A stretch of 41,012 bases of DNA from positions 1 through 41,012 of the forward strand of contig NZ_JACVUI010000018.1 in assembly GCF_016624945.1 (NCBI RefSeq), written 5' to 3'. This stretch comes from Acinetobacter sp. S54 (GTDB lineage Bacteria > Pseudomonadota > Gammaproteobacteria > Pseudomonadales > Moraxellaceae). The translations under genes and the position numbers were made by a program. The notes beneath the pieces were generated by a model. That model did not search any database. It saw only the letters and a list, made by a program, of their open reading frames with translations, and was not told the DNA's origin. Below, piece by piece: positions 24,388-33,580 of the stretch (positions within the stretch are counted from its first letter, which is position 1; every line of letters starts with the position of its first letter).

Positions 24388-25422
24388 TTGGATACTATTA
24401 CTCTTCTTCAGCCCGATGACTGGCATGCTCATTTACGTGATGGTTTAGCCCTACAACGTACTGTTCCCGATTTAGCTCGACAATTCGCCCGCGCAATCTG
24501 TATGCCTAATTTGGTTCCGCCCGTAAAAACGGTCGAAGAGGCTAATGCTTATCGCGAACGCATTATGGCGTATGTACCTGAAGGAATAAACTTTGATCCG
24601 CGTATGGTATTGTATTTTACTGATCATACACCTCCTGATGAAGTCCGTAAAATTAAAGCTTCTGAACATGTAAACGCGATTAAACTGTATCCAGCGGGCG
24701 CCACCACTAATTCAGACAATGGTGTCAGCGATATACGTAAAGTGTATGCTGTGATTGAACAACTGGAAGAACATCAGGTTCCATTGTTACTACACGGTGA
24801 AGTCACTCACAATCACGTTGATATCTTTGATCGTGAAAAACGCTTTCTTGACGAAGTGTTATCGCCATTATTAAAACAATTTCCAAAACTTAAACTGGTA
24901 CTAGAACACATTACGACCAGTGAAGCTGCTCATTTTGTGCTTGAACATGATCGCAACGTTGCAGCGACTATTACCCCACAGCATTTGTTATTTAATCGGA
25001 ATGATATGCTGGTCGGCGGAATTAAACCGCATTTTTATTGCTTACCCATTTTAAAACGTCAAACTCACCAACAAACGCTGATTGAAGTCGCTACAAGTGG
25101 CAATCCTAAATTCTTTTTAGGTACCGATAGCGCACCGCATTCTAAAAATGCAAAAGAAAATGCATGTGGTTGCGCTGGCTGTTATAGTGCACCGACAGCA
25201 ATTGAGCTGTATGCACAAGCCTTTGATCAAGTGGGTAAACTTGAGCGACTTGAGGGTTTTGCCAGTCACTTTGGGGCTGATTTTTATGGTTTACCGCGTA
25301 ATACATCTACTATTACGCTGGTCAAAGAAGAACATACCATTCCAGAACAACTGGAATATTTGGATGGTGAAAAGATTATTCCACTGTATGCAGGTAAAAC
25401 TCTTCAATGGAGGAAAGTGTGA
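24388..25422 (+). CDS. pyrC: Dihydroorotase (PyrC type)
   Basis: 344 residues. It converts carbamoyl-aspartate to dihydroorotate in pyrimidine synthesis. Zinc ligands are visible: His13 and His15 ([10 protein letters not shown]), Lys99, presumably carboxylated ([14 protein letters not shown]), His136 (LLLHGEV), His174 (LVLEHITT) and Asp247 (LGTDSAPH). The start is a TTG: an in-frame stop lies 7 bp upstream and no ATG occurs before the conserved DDWHAHLR, so TTG is the only sensible initiator. The stop overlaps the rnt start as GTGA. Confidence 0.96.
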   Translation: MDTITLLQPDDWHAHLRDGLALQRTVPDLARQFARAICMPNLVPPVKTVEEANAYRERIMAYVPEGINFDPRMVLYFTDHTPPDEVRKIKASEHVNAIKLYPAGATTNSDNGVSDIRKVYAVIEQLEEHQVPLLLHGEVTHNHVDIFDREKRFLDEVLSPLLKQFPKLKLVLEHITTSEAAHFVLEHDRNVAATITPQHLLFNRNDMLVGGIKPHFYCLPILKRQTHQQTLIEVATSGNPKFFLGTDSAPHSKNAKENACGCAGCYSAPTAIELYAQAFDQVGKLERLEGFASHFGADFYGLPRNTSTITLVKEEHTIPEQLEYLDGEKIIPLYAGKTLQWRKV

Positions 25423-26072
25423 ACCAACAAATCAACGCTCAACCTCTTATAGGACAGCGTTTCCGTGGTTTCTTACCTGTTGTGGTCGATGTTGAAACAG
25501 CAGGTTTTAATTCACAAACAGATGCTTTACTCGAAATTGCATGTATTCCCATCATTTATAATGAGGCTGGAGATTTTGTACCGGGCGAAGCGTATCATGC
25601 TCATATCAATCCATTTGAAGGAGCGAATCTAGACAGAAGATCTCTGGATTTTATTGGCATTGACCCTTTTAATCCGATGCGTGTAGCTATGGCTGAAGAT
25701 GAAAAAACAGCTTTGCGCCGTATTTTTAAATCGATCAATGATGTTCGTCGCCAACAGCATTGTACTCATGCAGTGTTGGTGGGTCATAATGCTCATTTTG
25801 ATCTTGGTTTTTTACAAGCAGCGATTGCACGTACATCAACCAAAAATCAAAATCCATTTCATAGCTTCTCCGTGTTTGATACGGTGACTTTAAGTGCTGT
25901 TATGTTTGGTCAGACTGTTTTGGCAAAAGCTTGTATACAAGCTGGGATTGAGTTTGACGGTAAAGAAGCCCATTCGGCTTTGTATGACACGCAGAAGACA
26001 GCTGAACTGTTTTGTTATATTTTGAACAAACTCGCCCCCTATTTACTAGACACTTTGCCGGCGGATTCTTAA
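25419..26072 (+). CDS. rnt: Ribonuclease T
   Basis: 217 residues from GTG 25419, which overlaps the pyrC stop (GTGA) and has GGAGG 6 nt upstream. An ATG at 25407 lies in the end of pyrC and has no such site. A DEDDh 3'-5' exonuclease that trims tRNA and other stable RNA ends. Exo I is [10 protein letters not shown] (Asp24, Glu26), Exo II is [15 protein letters not shown], and Exo III is [16 protein letters not shown] with the catalytic His. It is close to E. coli RNase T throughout ([16 protein letters not shown]), and the length is normal. Confidence 0.96.
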   Translation: MNQQINAQPLIGQRFRGFLPVVVDVETAGFNSQTDALLEIACIPIIYNEAGDFVPGEAYHAHINPFEGANLDRRSLDFIGIDPFNPMRVAMAEDEKTALRRIFKSINDVRRQQHCTHAVLVGHNAHFDLGFLQAAIARTSTKNQNPFHSFSVFDTVTLSAVMFGQTVLAKACIQAGIEFDGKEAHSALYDTQKTAELFCYILNKLAPYLLDTLPADS

Positions 26073-26312
26073 GATACCGCCCTCTTCCACATCCCTATCG
26101 CCGAAAGGCTAGAAACAGCACTTTTTTTCAAAGCGGTAGTGGTGTTCGCCCGTATAGAGACATTATATTTTCAAAATAAAACCAATAGTGTAAACAACAA
26201 ACAAATTAAACATTACATCTCTTCATTTTTTATTCAGAACAAATCATGTAAATTAGAATTCATATGATGTTTGTTGCATTGATCTTCATCTTAAAATTTT
26301 TATAGGTCATTT
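26073..26312. other. Intergenic region with a GC-richer structured block after rnt
   Basis: Immediately after the rnt stop, 26075-26138 forms a candidate fold. The outer stem is TACCGC (26075-26080) / GCGGTA (26133-26138), and an inner hairpin has GCC-GAAA-GGC extended by CTA/TAG across a 2-nt bulge. A T7 run lies at 26122-26128, inside the outer stem. The rest is A+T-rich and presumably holds the promoter of the hydrolase gene. Confidence 0.4.
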
Positions 26313-27212
26313 ATGAATATTCTTTTTATTCATGGTATGAATCAACAACACTATACAGCCCAATCACTTAGGCAGCGCTGGTTAAACATTTTTAAACAAG
26401 GGCTTTCGTTGACGCATTTACCTTATAATGCTGAAACTACACATTTAAGTTTTCCATTTTATGGAGATTTACTTACCCAAAGCCACTTAAGTAATACGCT
26501 TGATTTAGAAGCTTTTTTGCCAAAAACATTCATGCATTTACATTTTCCGCTACATTTATATAAAACCCCTCAACCCGTACAAGAACATAAAGAGTATTCC
26601 ATTCCACCGCTTTCCACTCAGGAAGCTTCACTACGTTCACGTTTATACGAAGAAGCATTTCTAATTAAAGATAAGACCCTTAGAGAATTTATGATTTTAT
26701 TGGATCATTTTCCAAAACTTCATGAAAGCTTGATTCATGAGTTTCTAGTAGAAATGTATTGTTATTTGTCCAATACTAAATTTATGCAAGATGTTCATTT
26801 GCGTATCCTAAAGAAAATCAAAAAAGATGAAGAACTTATCGTTATTGGTCATTCCTTGGGCTCCGTGATTGCCTATAATTTATTACAGCAAATCCAATAT
26901 CCTATAAAAATAAAACGATTTATAACTTTAGCTTCGCCTCTGGCCTTTCGTATTATTCAGGAAAAAATTACCCACCCAATTTCTCGCCCTAAGAACCTGC
27001 AAGGCGACTGGTTTAATTTTTATTCAAAAGATGATTTTCTTACTGCTTTTCCATTAAATGCAACACCGTTTAATTTCACTCCACCTATCATCAACCAAGA
27101 AATTTCCACTACAGTCGACCATCCACATGAAATAGCAGGATATTTACGGCATCCCGATGTATTAAAAAGGATTCTTGAAATGACTATTCCAAATGAACAA
27201 CTTAGCTTTTAA
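26313..27212 (+). CDS. Alpha/beta hydrolase, paralogue A
   Basis: 299 residues with no signal peptide, so probably cytoplasmic. It opens MNILFIHGMNQQ, an oxyanion-type strand-loop. Nucleophile elbow is VIGHSLGSVIAYNLL (Ser181). A candidate acid is Asp240/Asp241 in NFYSKDDFLTAF, and the candidate His is 272 in DHPHEIAGYLRH, giving a lipase/esterase-type triad in the usual order. The ~100 residues between the first strand and the elbow are an unusual helical insert (TLREFMILLDHFPKLHESL). It is clearly related along its whole length to the gene at 29084. Substrate unknown. AGG precedes the ATG by 6 nt. Confidence 0.82.
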   Translation: MNILFIHGMNQQHYTAQSLRQRWLNIFKQGLSLTHLPYNAETTHLSFPFYGDLLTQSHLSNTLDLEAFLPKTFMHLHFPLHLYKTPQPVQEHKEYSIPPLSTQEASLRSRLYEEAFLIKDKTLREFMILLDHFPKLHESLIHEFLVEMYCYLSNTKFMQDVHLRILKKIKKDEELIVIGHSLGSVIAYNLLQQIQYPIKIKRFITLASPLAFRIIQEKITHPISRPKNLQGDWFNFYSKDDFLTAFPLNATPFNFTPPIINQEISTTVDHPHEIAGYLRHPDVLKRILEMTIPNEQLSF

Positions 27213-27289
27213 AGTTCCCTCATATCCATATATTATGCTTTAATTTTAATCACTTAAATTTAATCTTCTGCGCTTGTGCATGAAATTAT

Positions 27290-27318
27290 TTGACACATTT
27301 ATTAAATAAACCTAATAT
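27290..27318 (+). promoter_or_regulatory. Promoter of tRNA-Glu
   Basis: -35 TTGACA (27290-27295) and -10 TAATAT (27313-27318) with a 17-bp spacer, 17 bp before the tRNA. Confidence 0.88.
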
Positions 27319-27335
27319 ACGCCCACCTCTGAAAC

Positions 27336-27411
27336 GTCCCTATCGTCTAGAGGCCTAGGACATCGCCCTTTCACGGCGGTAACCGGGGTTCGAATCCCCG
27401 TAGGGACGCCA
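27336..27411 (+). tRNA. tRNA-Glu (anticodon TTC)
   Basis: A 76-nt cloverleaf. Acceptor GTCCCTA/TAGGGAC; anticodon stem TCGCC/GGCGG with loop CTTTCAC, anticodon TTC; T-arm CGGGG-TTCGAAT-CCCCG; discriminator G and encoded CCA. No obvious terminator follows before the permease gene. Confidence 0.97.
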
Positions 27412-27534
27412 TATCTTAAAATTCTTTTCTATTTCTCTTGTATTTATTGGCTATTGTTTGTCTGCCTCCAGATTGCACATTTTTAATTTTTCTCTACAAT
27501 AGCGCGCTTCTCCATTTTGATCGTGACGTTGTGT

Positions 27535-28953
27535 ATGCAACCATCTGAATCTTCAAATATAGCCTCATCCAATGATTCTGCACCTTTAAAACGGGCAATG
27601 AGTACGCGCCATTTGGTCATGCTTTCTTTGGGCGGTGCAATTGGTACAGGCCTTTTTTTAGGCTCAGGTGAAGTGATTTCACAAACAGGTCCTATTGGAG
27701 CAATCCTTGCCTATATACTCGGTGGACTGATCGCCTATATGGTGATGTTGTGCTTGGGTGAATTGGCTGTTCACATGCCGGTTTCTGGATCTTTTGGGGC
27801 ATATGCTGCCAAATATATTGGGCCTGCTAGTGGCTATATGGTGTCTTGGTTATACTGGCTAACATGGACGGCTACATTAGGAACAGAGTTTACTGCTGCG
27901 GCTCTACTCATGCAGGAATGGTTTCCTCATATTTCAATGTGGATCTGGACTCTTATTTTTGCAGCAACAATTTTTATACTCAATCTAAGTTCAACTAAAA
28001 TTTTTGCTGAGTCTGAGTTCTGGCTATCATTGGTTAAAGTTATCACAGTGATCAGTTTCATTATATTAGGCTTAATGGCTATCGTGGGTCTAATTTCCTT
28101 TCATGGCTCTGAAACAGCCCCTTTATTTAGTAATTTGACAGCACAAGGCTGGTTCCCTCAGGGACTTATGCCAATTTTTGCAACCATGCTCATTGTGAAT
28201 TTTGCTTTTTCTGGTACAGAACTCATTGGGGTTGCGGCAGGAGAAACCAAGAATCCTGCGGATAATGTACCTAAAGCGATTAATGCCGCGATCTGGCGAT
28301 TACTAATTTTCTTTGTCGGCACCATCGTTGTCATTAGTGCATTATTGCCATTTGAACAGGCAGGCTTAGGTAGCCATAGTGTAAGTAATAGTCCGTTTGT
28401 CACGGTATTCAATTATATTGGTATCCCTTATGCTGATGATATTATTCGTTTTGTAATTATTACCGCATTACTCTCAGCGGCAAATTCAGGTTTATATGCT
28501 GCATCACGAATGATGTGGTCACTTTCCTCACAACAACATTTACCACGTGTTTTTTCCACGCTTACTAAAAGTGGTACCCCGATAATTGCCTTGATTGTCA
28601 CTATGTTTGGTGCACTTCCAGGGTTATTATCTGAACAATTCGCCCCTGAAACTATTTTCAAAAATTTATTAGGTGTGGCTGCATTTACCATGGTCGTAGT
28701 TTGGATGAGTATTTGTTTAAGCCAATTTAATTTTAGAAGGCAATGGTATAAAACAGGACATACTGTTCAGGATTTAAAATTTGCAGCTCCGCTTTTCCCA
28801 ATCATCCCAATTTTAGGCTTCTTGTTTTGTCTAATTACTTGTTTAAGTATGGCAGCAGATCCTGAAATGCTCGCAGGCTTTATTGGCTGTCTTATTTTTA
28901 TTGCACTATGCTATCTCAGCCATTTTATATTTTACCGTAATCCCAAGAATTAA
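27535..28953 (+). CDS. Amino-acid permease, APC superfamily
   Basis: 472 residues from ATG 27535; the frame extends to a TTG 18 bp upstream. An inner-membrane transporter with about 12 helices. The first helix has the APC signature MLSLGGAIGTGLFLGSGEVI; GELAVHMPVSGSFGAYAAKY and the conserved GTELIGVAAGETKNPADNVPKA loop follow, then NSGLYAASRMMWSL. These motifs place it in the AAT group with LysP, GabP, AroP and RocE, a proton-coupled importer. The substrate (basic, aromatic or GABA) cannot be decided from sequence. It sits between two paralogous hydrolases, perhaps by chance. Confidence 0.93.
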   Translation: MQPSESSNIASSNDSAPLKRAMSTRHLVMLSLGGAIGTGLFLGSGEVISQTGPIGAILAYILGGLIAYMVMLCLGELAVHMPVSGSFGAYAAKYIGPASGYMVSWLYWLTWTATLGTEFTAAALLMQEWFPHISMWIWTLIFAATIFILNLSSTKIFAESEFWLSLVKVITVISFIILGLMAIVGLISFHGSETAPLFSNLTAQGWFPQGLMPIFATMLIVNFAFSGTELIGVAAGETKNPADNVPKAINAAIWRLLIFFVGTIVVISALLPFEQAGLGSHSVSNSPFVTVFNYIGIPYADDIIRFVIITALLSAANSGLYAASRMMWSLSSQQHLPRVFSTLTKSGTPIIALIVTMFGALPGLLSEQFAPETIFKNLLGVAAFTMVVVWMSICLSQFNFRRQWYKTGHTVQDLKFAAPLFPIIPILGFLFCLITCLSMAADPEMLAGFIGCLIFIALCYLSHFIFYRNPKN

Positions 28954-28980
28954 ACTCTATTAACTTCATTTTTCTAGCAA

Positions 28981-29008
28981 AAGTGTAGCAAATCGCTACA
29001 CTTTTTTT
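28981..29008 (+). terminator. Terminator after the amino-acid permease
   Basis: Stem AAGTGTAGC (28981-28989) / GCTACACTT (28995-29003) with a 5-nt loop and a T7 run. Confidence 0.93.
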
Positions 29009-29083
29009 CTTTGGATGGCTGGCATATCCAGAGATCTCAATGCTACATTCAAATCAAGCATAAGAATAATTGATACGATGACA

Positions 29084-30007
29084 ATGAAACTAATTTTTAT
29101 ACACGGTGCGCAACAACAGAGCTTTAATGCCCAAGGCTTACAAGACCATTGGTTAAATATTTTTCAGCTTGGTTTAACAAATCTCGATGTTCAAATTCCA
29201 CTTCAAAATCTAAACTTGGCTTTTCCGTATTATGGTGATTTAATCCATCAACATACACTGGCTCAACTTGAAATGCCTTTAGATGCTTTTATGCCACAAG
29301 CATGGCAGGATTGGCATTTACCTTATTTGCAAAATCATGAACCACAACAGATTGATCAGGATCAAAAATTAATTCCTCTACTGGCAAAACATCATGAAGA
29401 GCTCTCTTTTACGTCGCGATTATATTTGTTCTCACATCTAGCAAAAGATCATGTATTGCGCGAATTTGTAATGCTACTCAACAAATTTCCCAAACTACAT
29501 GAAAATATGTTGCATCGTTATATTCTGGAAGTCTATCTATATCTCGCCAATCCAGACTTTATGAATGATGTCCACAAACGTGTACTTGAGTCTTTTGATG
29601 AAGACGAAGAATACATCATCGTGGCGCATTCGCTAGGAACGGTAATCGCTTATAATCTATTACAACAACTTTCAAAGAAAATAAAAATTCGACGATTTAT
29701 TACCCTCGCCTCTCCACTTGCTTTTCGAGTCGTACAATCCAGACTGAACCGTCCAGTTGAACAACTGGACGTATTGCAGGGAGATTGGCATAATTTTTAT
29801 TCACATGAAGATTATTTAACCACTTTCCCACTGGATCATAGTTTTTTCAATTTTCAACCCTCGATTATTAATCAGGGTATTTCTACTTTTGCACATAAAC
29901 CTCATGAAATTGTGGGTTATTTACAGCACCCTTTAGTGGTACAAAGTATTATTGAATCGATTTGTCCCAATGAAGCGTTACGACTTGATCCTGAACAAGT
30001 AGGTTAA
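29084..30007 (+). CDS. Alpha/beta hydrolase, paralogue B
   Basis: 307 residues from ATG 29084, chosen because MKLIFIHGAQQQ then aligns with the start of paralogue A. ATGs at 29078 and 29015 are also in frame, and no ribosome-binding site is clear. The elbow is VAHSLGTVIAYNLL (Ser183; Ala replaces the first Gly of the usual GxSxG). Acid candidate is Asp243 (FYSHEDYLTTF), His candidate is 274 (HKPHEIVGYLQH). Shared blocks with A include WLNIF, FPKLHE, IAYNLLQQ, RRFITLASPLAFR and LQGDW-NFYS. The C-terminus is about 10 residues longer. No signal peptide; function unknown. Confidence 0.8.
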   Translation: MKLIFIHGAQQQSFNAQGLQDHWLNIFQLGLTNLDVQIPLQNLNLAFPYYGDLIHQHTLAQLEMPLDAFMPQAWQDWHLPYLQNHEPQQIDQDQKLIPLLAKHHEELSFTSRLYLFSHLAKDHVLREFVMLLNKFPKLHENMLHRYILEVYLYLANPDFMNDVHKRVLESFDEDEEYIIVAHSLGTVIAYNLLQQLSKKIKIRRFITLASPLAFRVVQSRLNRPVEQLDVLQGDWHNFYSHEDYLTTFPLDHSFFNFQPSIINQGISTFAHKPHEIVGYLQHPLVVQSIIESICPNEALRLDPEQVG

Positions 30008-30048
30008 ATCTCTTTATTCAATTTAAAGATTTGTACTAAAGATCATCG

Positions 30049-30855
30049 TTACGATGGAGTATACAACACGAAACCTTGCCCTCGACAAAACGCAGCCAAG
30101 GCCAAACCTGATTGTTTAGCCATGTGAATAGCCAAACTGGTCGGTGCTGAAATACAAGCCAATAGTGCTATGTTGAGTTGAGTACATTTTCGTACTAACT
30201 CATAACTGGCTCGACTGGTCATGAGTACAAACCCAGTTGTTACATCTAGCTGATGCTGAGCCATATACCCAAGCAATTTATCCAGTGCATTATGCCGGCC
30301 TACATCTTCAAACAAGATTATAATTTCACCCTTTACAACCCATGCTGCCGCATGTGCACCACCAGTCAATGCAGTAATTTTTTGCTGCGTGTTTAAGTGT
30401 AAAACTGCATTTGGAATATCCTTTAACCACTCAGATAAAAAATTTGTGGTGACGGGCTTCAGATCTTGATGCAATTGCTGCAAACTTTCTATCCCACACA
30501 GCCCACACCCGGTTGGCCCTATCATGGCACGACGATGCATCTTCAACGCGGAAAAGGCACGAGATGAAATTGTCATTTCGACGTGTACACCCAGTTCATT
30601 TTCTACAACATCTAGCGCATAAAGTTCACCCAAATGTTGCAAGATGCCCTCAGATAAACTAAACCCTTTGGCAAAGAATTCTAGATGAGTGGGAGTTGCC
30701 ATCATAACTGCATGTGAAATTTCATTATAAACCAGCGCTACTGGAATTTCCTGTACCACATCATCTTGTTGCTGTCCCAGAAAGGTACCCTGACTGTAGC
30801 GTTGAACGGTCAAATGCTCATAACCTAATGATGATTGTAAAATATCATCCATCAT
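30049..30855 (-). CDS. fdhD: Formate dehydrogenase accessory sulfurtransferase FdhD
   Basis: About 268 residues from ATG 30855 (or 30852, the next codon); AAGGA lies 5-8 nt upstream. The open frame runs further to a GTG inside a hairpin, which is less likely. FdhD moves sulfur from IscS onto the molybdenum cofactor of formate-dehydrogenase-type enzymes. The conserved GPTGCGLCG holds the two sulfur-carrying cysteines, about residues 117 and 120. EIPVALVYNEISHAVMMATP, FAKGFSLSEGI and LFEDVGRHNALDKLLG are family blocks. It follows the molybdoenzyme gene on the same strand, so it most likely serves that enzyme. Confidence 0.95.
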   Translation of the reverse strand: MMDDILQSSLGYEHLTVQRYSQGTFLGQQQDDVVQEIPVALVYNEISHAVMMATPTHLEFFAKGFSLSEGILQHLGELYALDVVENELGVHVEMTISSRAFSALKMHRRAMIGPTGCGLCGIESLQQLHQDLKPVTTNFLSEWLKDIPNAVLHLNTQQKITALTGGAHAAAWVVKGEIIILFEDVGRHNALDKLLGYMAQHQLDVTTGFVLMTSRASYELVRKCTQLNIALLACISAPTSLAIHMAKQSGLALAAFCRGQGFVLYTPS

Positions 30856-30870
30856 CTTTTTCCTTATAAG

Positions 30871-30897
30871 AAAATGGCGCATTTGACGCGCCATTTT
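30871..30897 (-). terminator. Hairpin between molybdoenzyme gene and fdhD
   Basis: A perfect 10-bp stem AAAATGGCGC (30871-30880) / GCGCCATTTT (30888-30897) with a 7-nt loop, GC core and A/T ends. On the minus strand its 3' arm ends TTTTC-TT, so it could act as an attenuator reducing fdhD expression. It lies 15 bp before the fdhD ATG. Confidence 0.55.
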
Positions 30898-30912
30898 CAC
30901 ATGAATAGAGAA

Positions 30913-33324
30913 CTAACTCACTTTCGCTGTAGAAATGATTTGATCTGCTTTTTCAGGATCAACCTCTGCCGCGAGATTAAAATGTTCAGGCGCCTGCCCC
31001 GCATGCAAAATAACTGGCACACTTTTAGAGGCCGGAATCTTGGCATATTTATCATGACTACTCAGTGCCACAAGTGGATTAGTTTCAGGATAATAAGCGG
31101 CCAAACTACCCCGTGGAATGTTATATGGCACGATACGGAAACTATGTACGATGCGCTTTACCCCATCCGAATAAATACTTTCGATATCGATCCATTGATC
31201 TGGCTGAAAACCCGCTGCCTGAATATCCTGCTCATTCATAAATAACACACGGCGCTGTCCATATACCCCACGATAACGATCATCTAAACCATATAAAGTC
31301 GTATTGTATTGGTCATGCGAGCGTGTAGTCATTAACGTATAAACTTTGGATTGAGTATAAGCATTAGCATACTGGTGTTCTTTATCTGCATAAACTTCAG
31401 ATATCGGAGTAATTAAAAATTGTGCTTTGCCGCTTGGTGTATTCCAGACATGCTGATTGGCTGGATGTTCTAGATGAAAACCACCAGGTTGATAAACACG
31501 CTGATTAAAATCATGAAAATCATCAAACACTTCGGAAATAGCGTCACGAATACGATCATAACTTTCGATATACCAGCGCCATTTGATTTTGCTTTCTGGC
31601 AAAGTCGCTTCTGCTATTCGAGCAATAATATCTGGTTCAGACAATAAATCTGAAGAAATAGGTTCATTTCGTCCTGCCGATAAATGCACATTACTCATAG
31701 AGTCTTCGACAGAAATCGATTGTGGCCCATGCTTTTGAAGATCAACTTCGGTACGTCCTAGACATGGCAACATCAGTGCATCTTGCCCACAAACCAAATG
31801 ACTTCGATTCATTTTAGTGGTGATATGTACCGTCAATTTACATGTACGCAATGCTTGCTGTGTATATTCGGTATCAGGGGTCGCAACTGCAAAATTACCG
31901 CCTAAACCAATAAAGACTTTAACTCGACCTTCCGCCATTGCCTGAATGGTTTCCACCACGCCCATTCCATTTTCACGTGGAGATTGAATCCCGAACACCC
32001 GATCAATATTATCCAGCATTTTAGGACTTGGCAGTTCATTAATGCCCATAGTTCTGTCGCCCTGAACATTACTATGACCGCGTATAGGTGCCAATCCAGC
32101 ACCGGGACGACCAATATGTCCTCGGGCCAACATTAGATTGGCCAACATATGAACATTGGCTGTACCATGACGATGTTGAGTGATTCCCATACCCCAACAA
32201 AAAATAGCACGTTTCGATTCAAGATAAAGCTTAGCTAATGCTTCTAAATTTTCAGGGCTTAGTCCAGTATGTGGATGAATCTCTGACCATGAGGTATTTT
32301 GAATTTCTGCCATCATCTCATTAAAGCCAAGGGTATTCATCGCAATAAAAGAGCGGTCAAATACACTTTCTTGGCCTTTGATCGCAGCGCTTTGATCCCA
32401 CTCGGCCAAATGTTTGAGCATACCAAACATAATGGCATAGTCGCCTCCCACTTTGGGCTGGAAATAATAACGACTAATTGGGGTACTGCCATTCGTGATC
32501 ATTTCCAGAGGTGCCTGCGGATCCTGAAAACGCTCTAAACCACGCTCTTTAAGTGGATTTATGGCAATAATAATTCCACCACGTTTAGAGACTTCACGCA
32601 AGGTCGCCAGCATTCGAGGATGGTTAGTGCCCGGATTATGTCCAAAACTGAAAACGGCATCGGCTTGATCGAAATCCTCCAATGTGACTGTCCCTTTACC
32701 TAAACCAATTGAATCCTTTAAACCTACACTGGTCGTTTCATGGCACATATTGGAACAATCAGGAAAATTATTGGTGCCATAACTGCGAACAAAAAGCTGA
32801 TATAAAAAAGCTGCTTCATTACTGGCACGTCCAGACGTATAAAAAGCTGCTTCATTCGGGTCATCCAACGCCTGTAAATGCTTGGCAATGAGTAAAAAGG
32901 CCTCATCCCAGCTAATTGGAACGTATTTATCGGTTACGACATCATAACGCATGGGATCGGTAATGCGTCCCGCATCTTCGAGAAAGAAATCACTTTGCTC
33001 AGATAACCAACTCACTGTATGGGCTGCAAAAAATTCTGGGCTTACGCGTTTACTCGTTGCTTCAAAGGCAACGGCCTTTGCGCCATTTTCACAAAAATTA
33101 AAAGCATGTGCATTTTTCTTTTCTGGCCATGCACATCCAGGACAGTCAAAACCGGTTGGCTGATTAATATTAAGAAGAGAAATAGATCCTTTTTTAAAGG
33201 TTTCCTGACGTTTTAAATTTCGAGCGACGCTGAGTAATGCTCCCCAACCTCCAGCAGGTTGATCATAGGGTTCAATTCTTGCATAACCCTGATGTTCTTC
33301 TGGCGTTTGATTATCATGCTCCAT
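30913..33324 (-). CDS. FdhF/YdeP-family molybdopterin oxidoreductase
   Basis: 803 residues from ATG 33324 (33327 is also ATG; AGGTGA lies just upstream). A bis-MGD enzyme of the formate-dehydrogenase-alpha type closest to E. coli YdeP. FDCPGCAWP near residue 62 offers only a C-x-x-C pair rather than the usual four-cysteine Fe-S motif. PDCSNMCHETTS is the likely Mo-ligand region, with Cys instead of selenocysteine. Cofactor-binding blocks include GRASNEAAFLYQL, FSFGHNPGTNHPRML, GMGITQHRHGT and LMTTRSHDQYNTT. No Tat signal, so cytoplasmic. Its substrate is not established; YdeP has been linked to acid resistance. Neighbouring fdhD supports sulfurated Mo-cofactor. Confidence 0.93.
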   Translation of the reverse strand: MEHDNQTPEEHQGYARIEPYDQPAGGWGALLSVARNLKRQETFKKGSISLLNINQPTGFDCPGCAWPEKKNAHAFNFCENGAKAVAFEATSKRVSPEFFAAHTVSWLSEQSDFFLEDAGRITDPMRYDVVTDKYVPISWDEAFLLIAKHLQALDDPNEAAFYTSGRASNEAAFLYQLFVRSYGTNNFPDCSNMCHETTSVGLKDSIGLGKGTVTLEDFDQADAVFSFGHNPGTNHPRMLATLREVSKRGGIIIAINPLKERGLERFQDPQAPLEMITNGSTPISRYYFQPKVGGDYAIMFGMLKHLAEWDQSAAIKGQESVFDRSFIAMNTLGFNEMMAEIQNTSWSEIHPHTGLSPENLEALAKLYLESKRAIFCWGMGITQHRHGTANVHMLANLMLARGHIGRPGAGLAPIRGHSNVQGDRTMGINELPSPKMLDNIDRVFGIQSPRENGMGVVETIQAMAEGRVKVFIGLGGNFAVATPDTEYTQQALRTCKLTVHITTKMNRSHLVCGQDALMLPCLGRTEVDLQKHGPQSISVEDSMSNVHLSAGRNEPISSDLLSEPDIIARIAEATLPESKIKWRWYIESYDRIRDAISEVFDDFHDFNQRVYQPGGFHLEHPANQHVWNTPSGKAQFLITPISEVYADKEHQYANAYTQSKVYTLMTTRSHDQYNTTLYGLDDRYRGVYGQRRVLFMNEQDIQAAGFQPDQWIDIESIYSDGVKRIVHSFRIVPYNIPRGSLAAYYPETNPLVALSSHDKYAKIPASKSVPVILHAGQAPEHFNLAAEVDPEKADQIISTAKVS

Positions 33325-33533
33325 CATTTCACCTGCTTTTTATCTATTTATCTTGTACTAGACGATTACATATTGAGTTAATTGTTGAATGACAGCATCG
33401 ATATTTTAAACCGCCTGAAATTTGAATTTGTCAGCTCAATGCTTAACTTTAAAGCGTCTTGATCTTTGAATTAATATCTACTTTTCGGACACGATTTTCA
33501 ACGGGTTATTACATAAATCCAAACACATCAAAA

Positions 33534-33558
33534 TAAAAAAACTCCACCGAAGTGGAGT
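33534..33558 (-). terminator. Terminator after the KAS III-like gene
   Basis: On the minus strand: stem ACTCCAC / GTGGAGT closed by a TTCG tetraloop (33541-33558), followed by T7 (forward A-run 33534-33540), about 22 bp after the stop codon of the gene at 33581. Confidence 0.93.
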
Positions 33559-33580
33559 CTCAAAAATAACGCGATTGAAA

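Noticed and set aside
27412..27534. Permease transcribed only by read-through from tRNA-Glu
   Set aside because: No terminator is visible after the tRNA, but the 120-bp gap is A+T-rich enough to contain an independent promoter; the sequence does not decide.
30874..31245. Plus-strand frame of 123 codons opposite the fdhD/molybdoenzyme junction
   Set aside because: It overlaps two well-supported minus-strand genes and an intergenic hairpin, and shows no domain or convincing ribosome-binding site.
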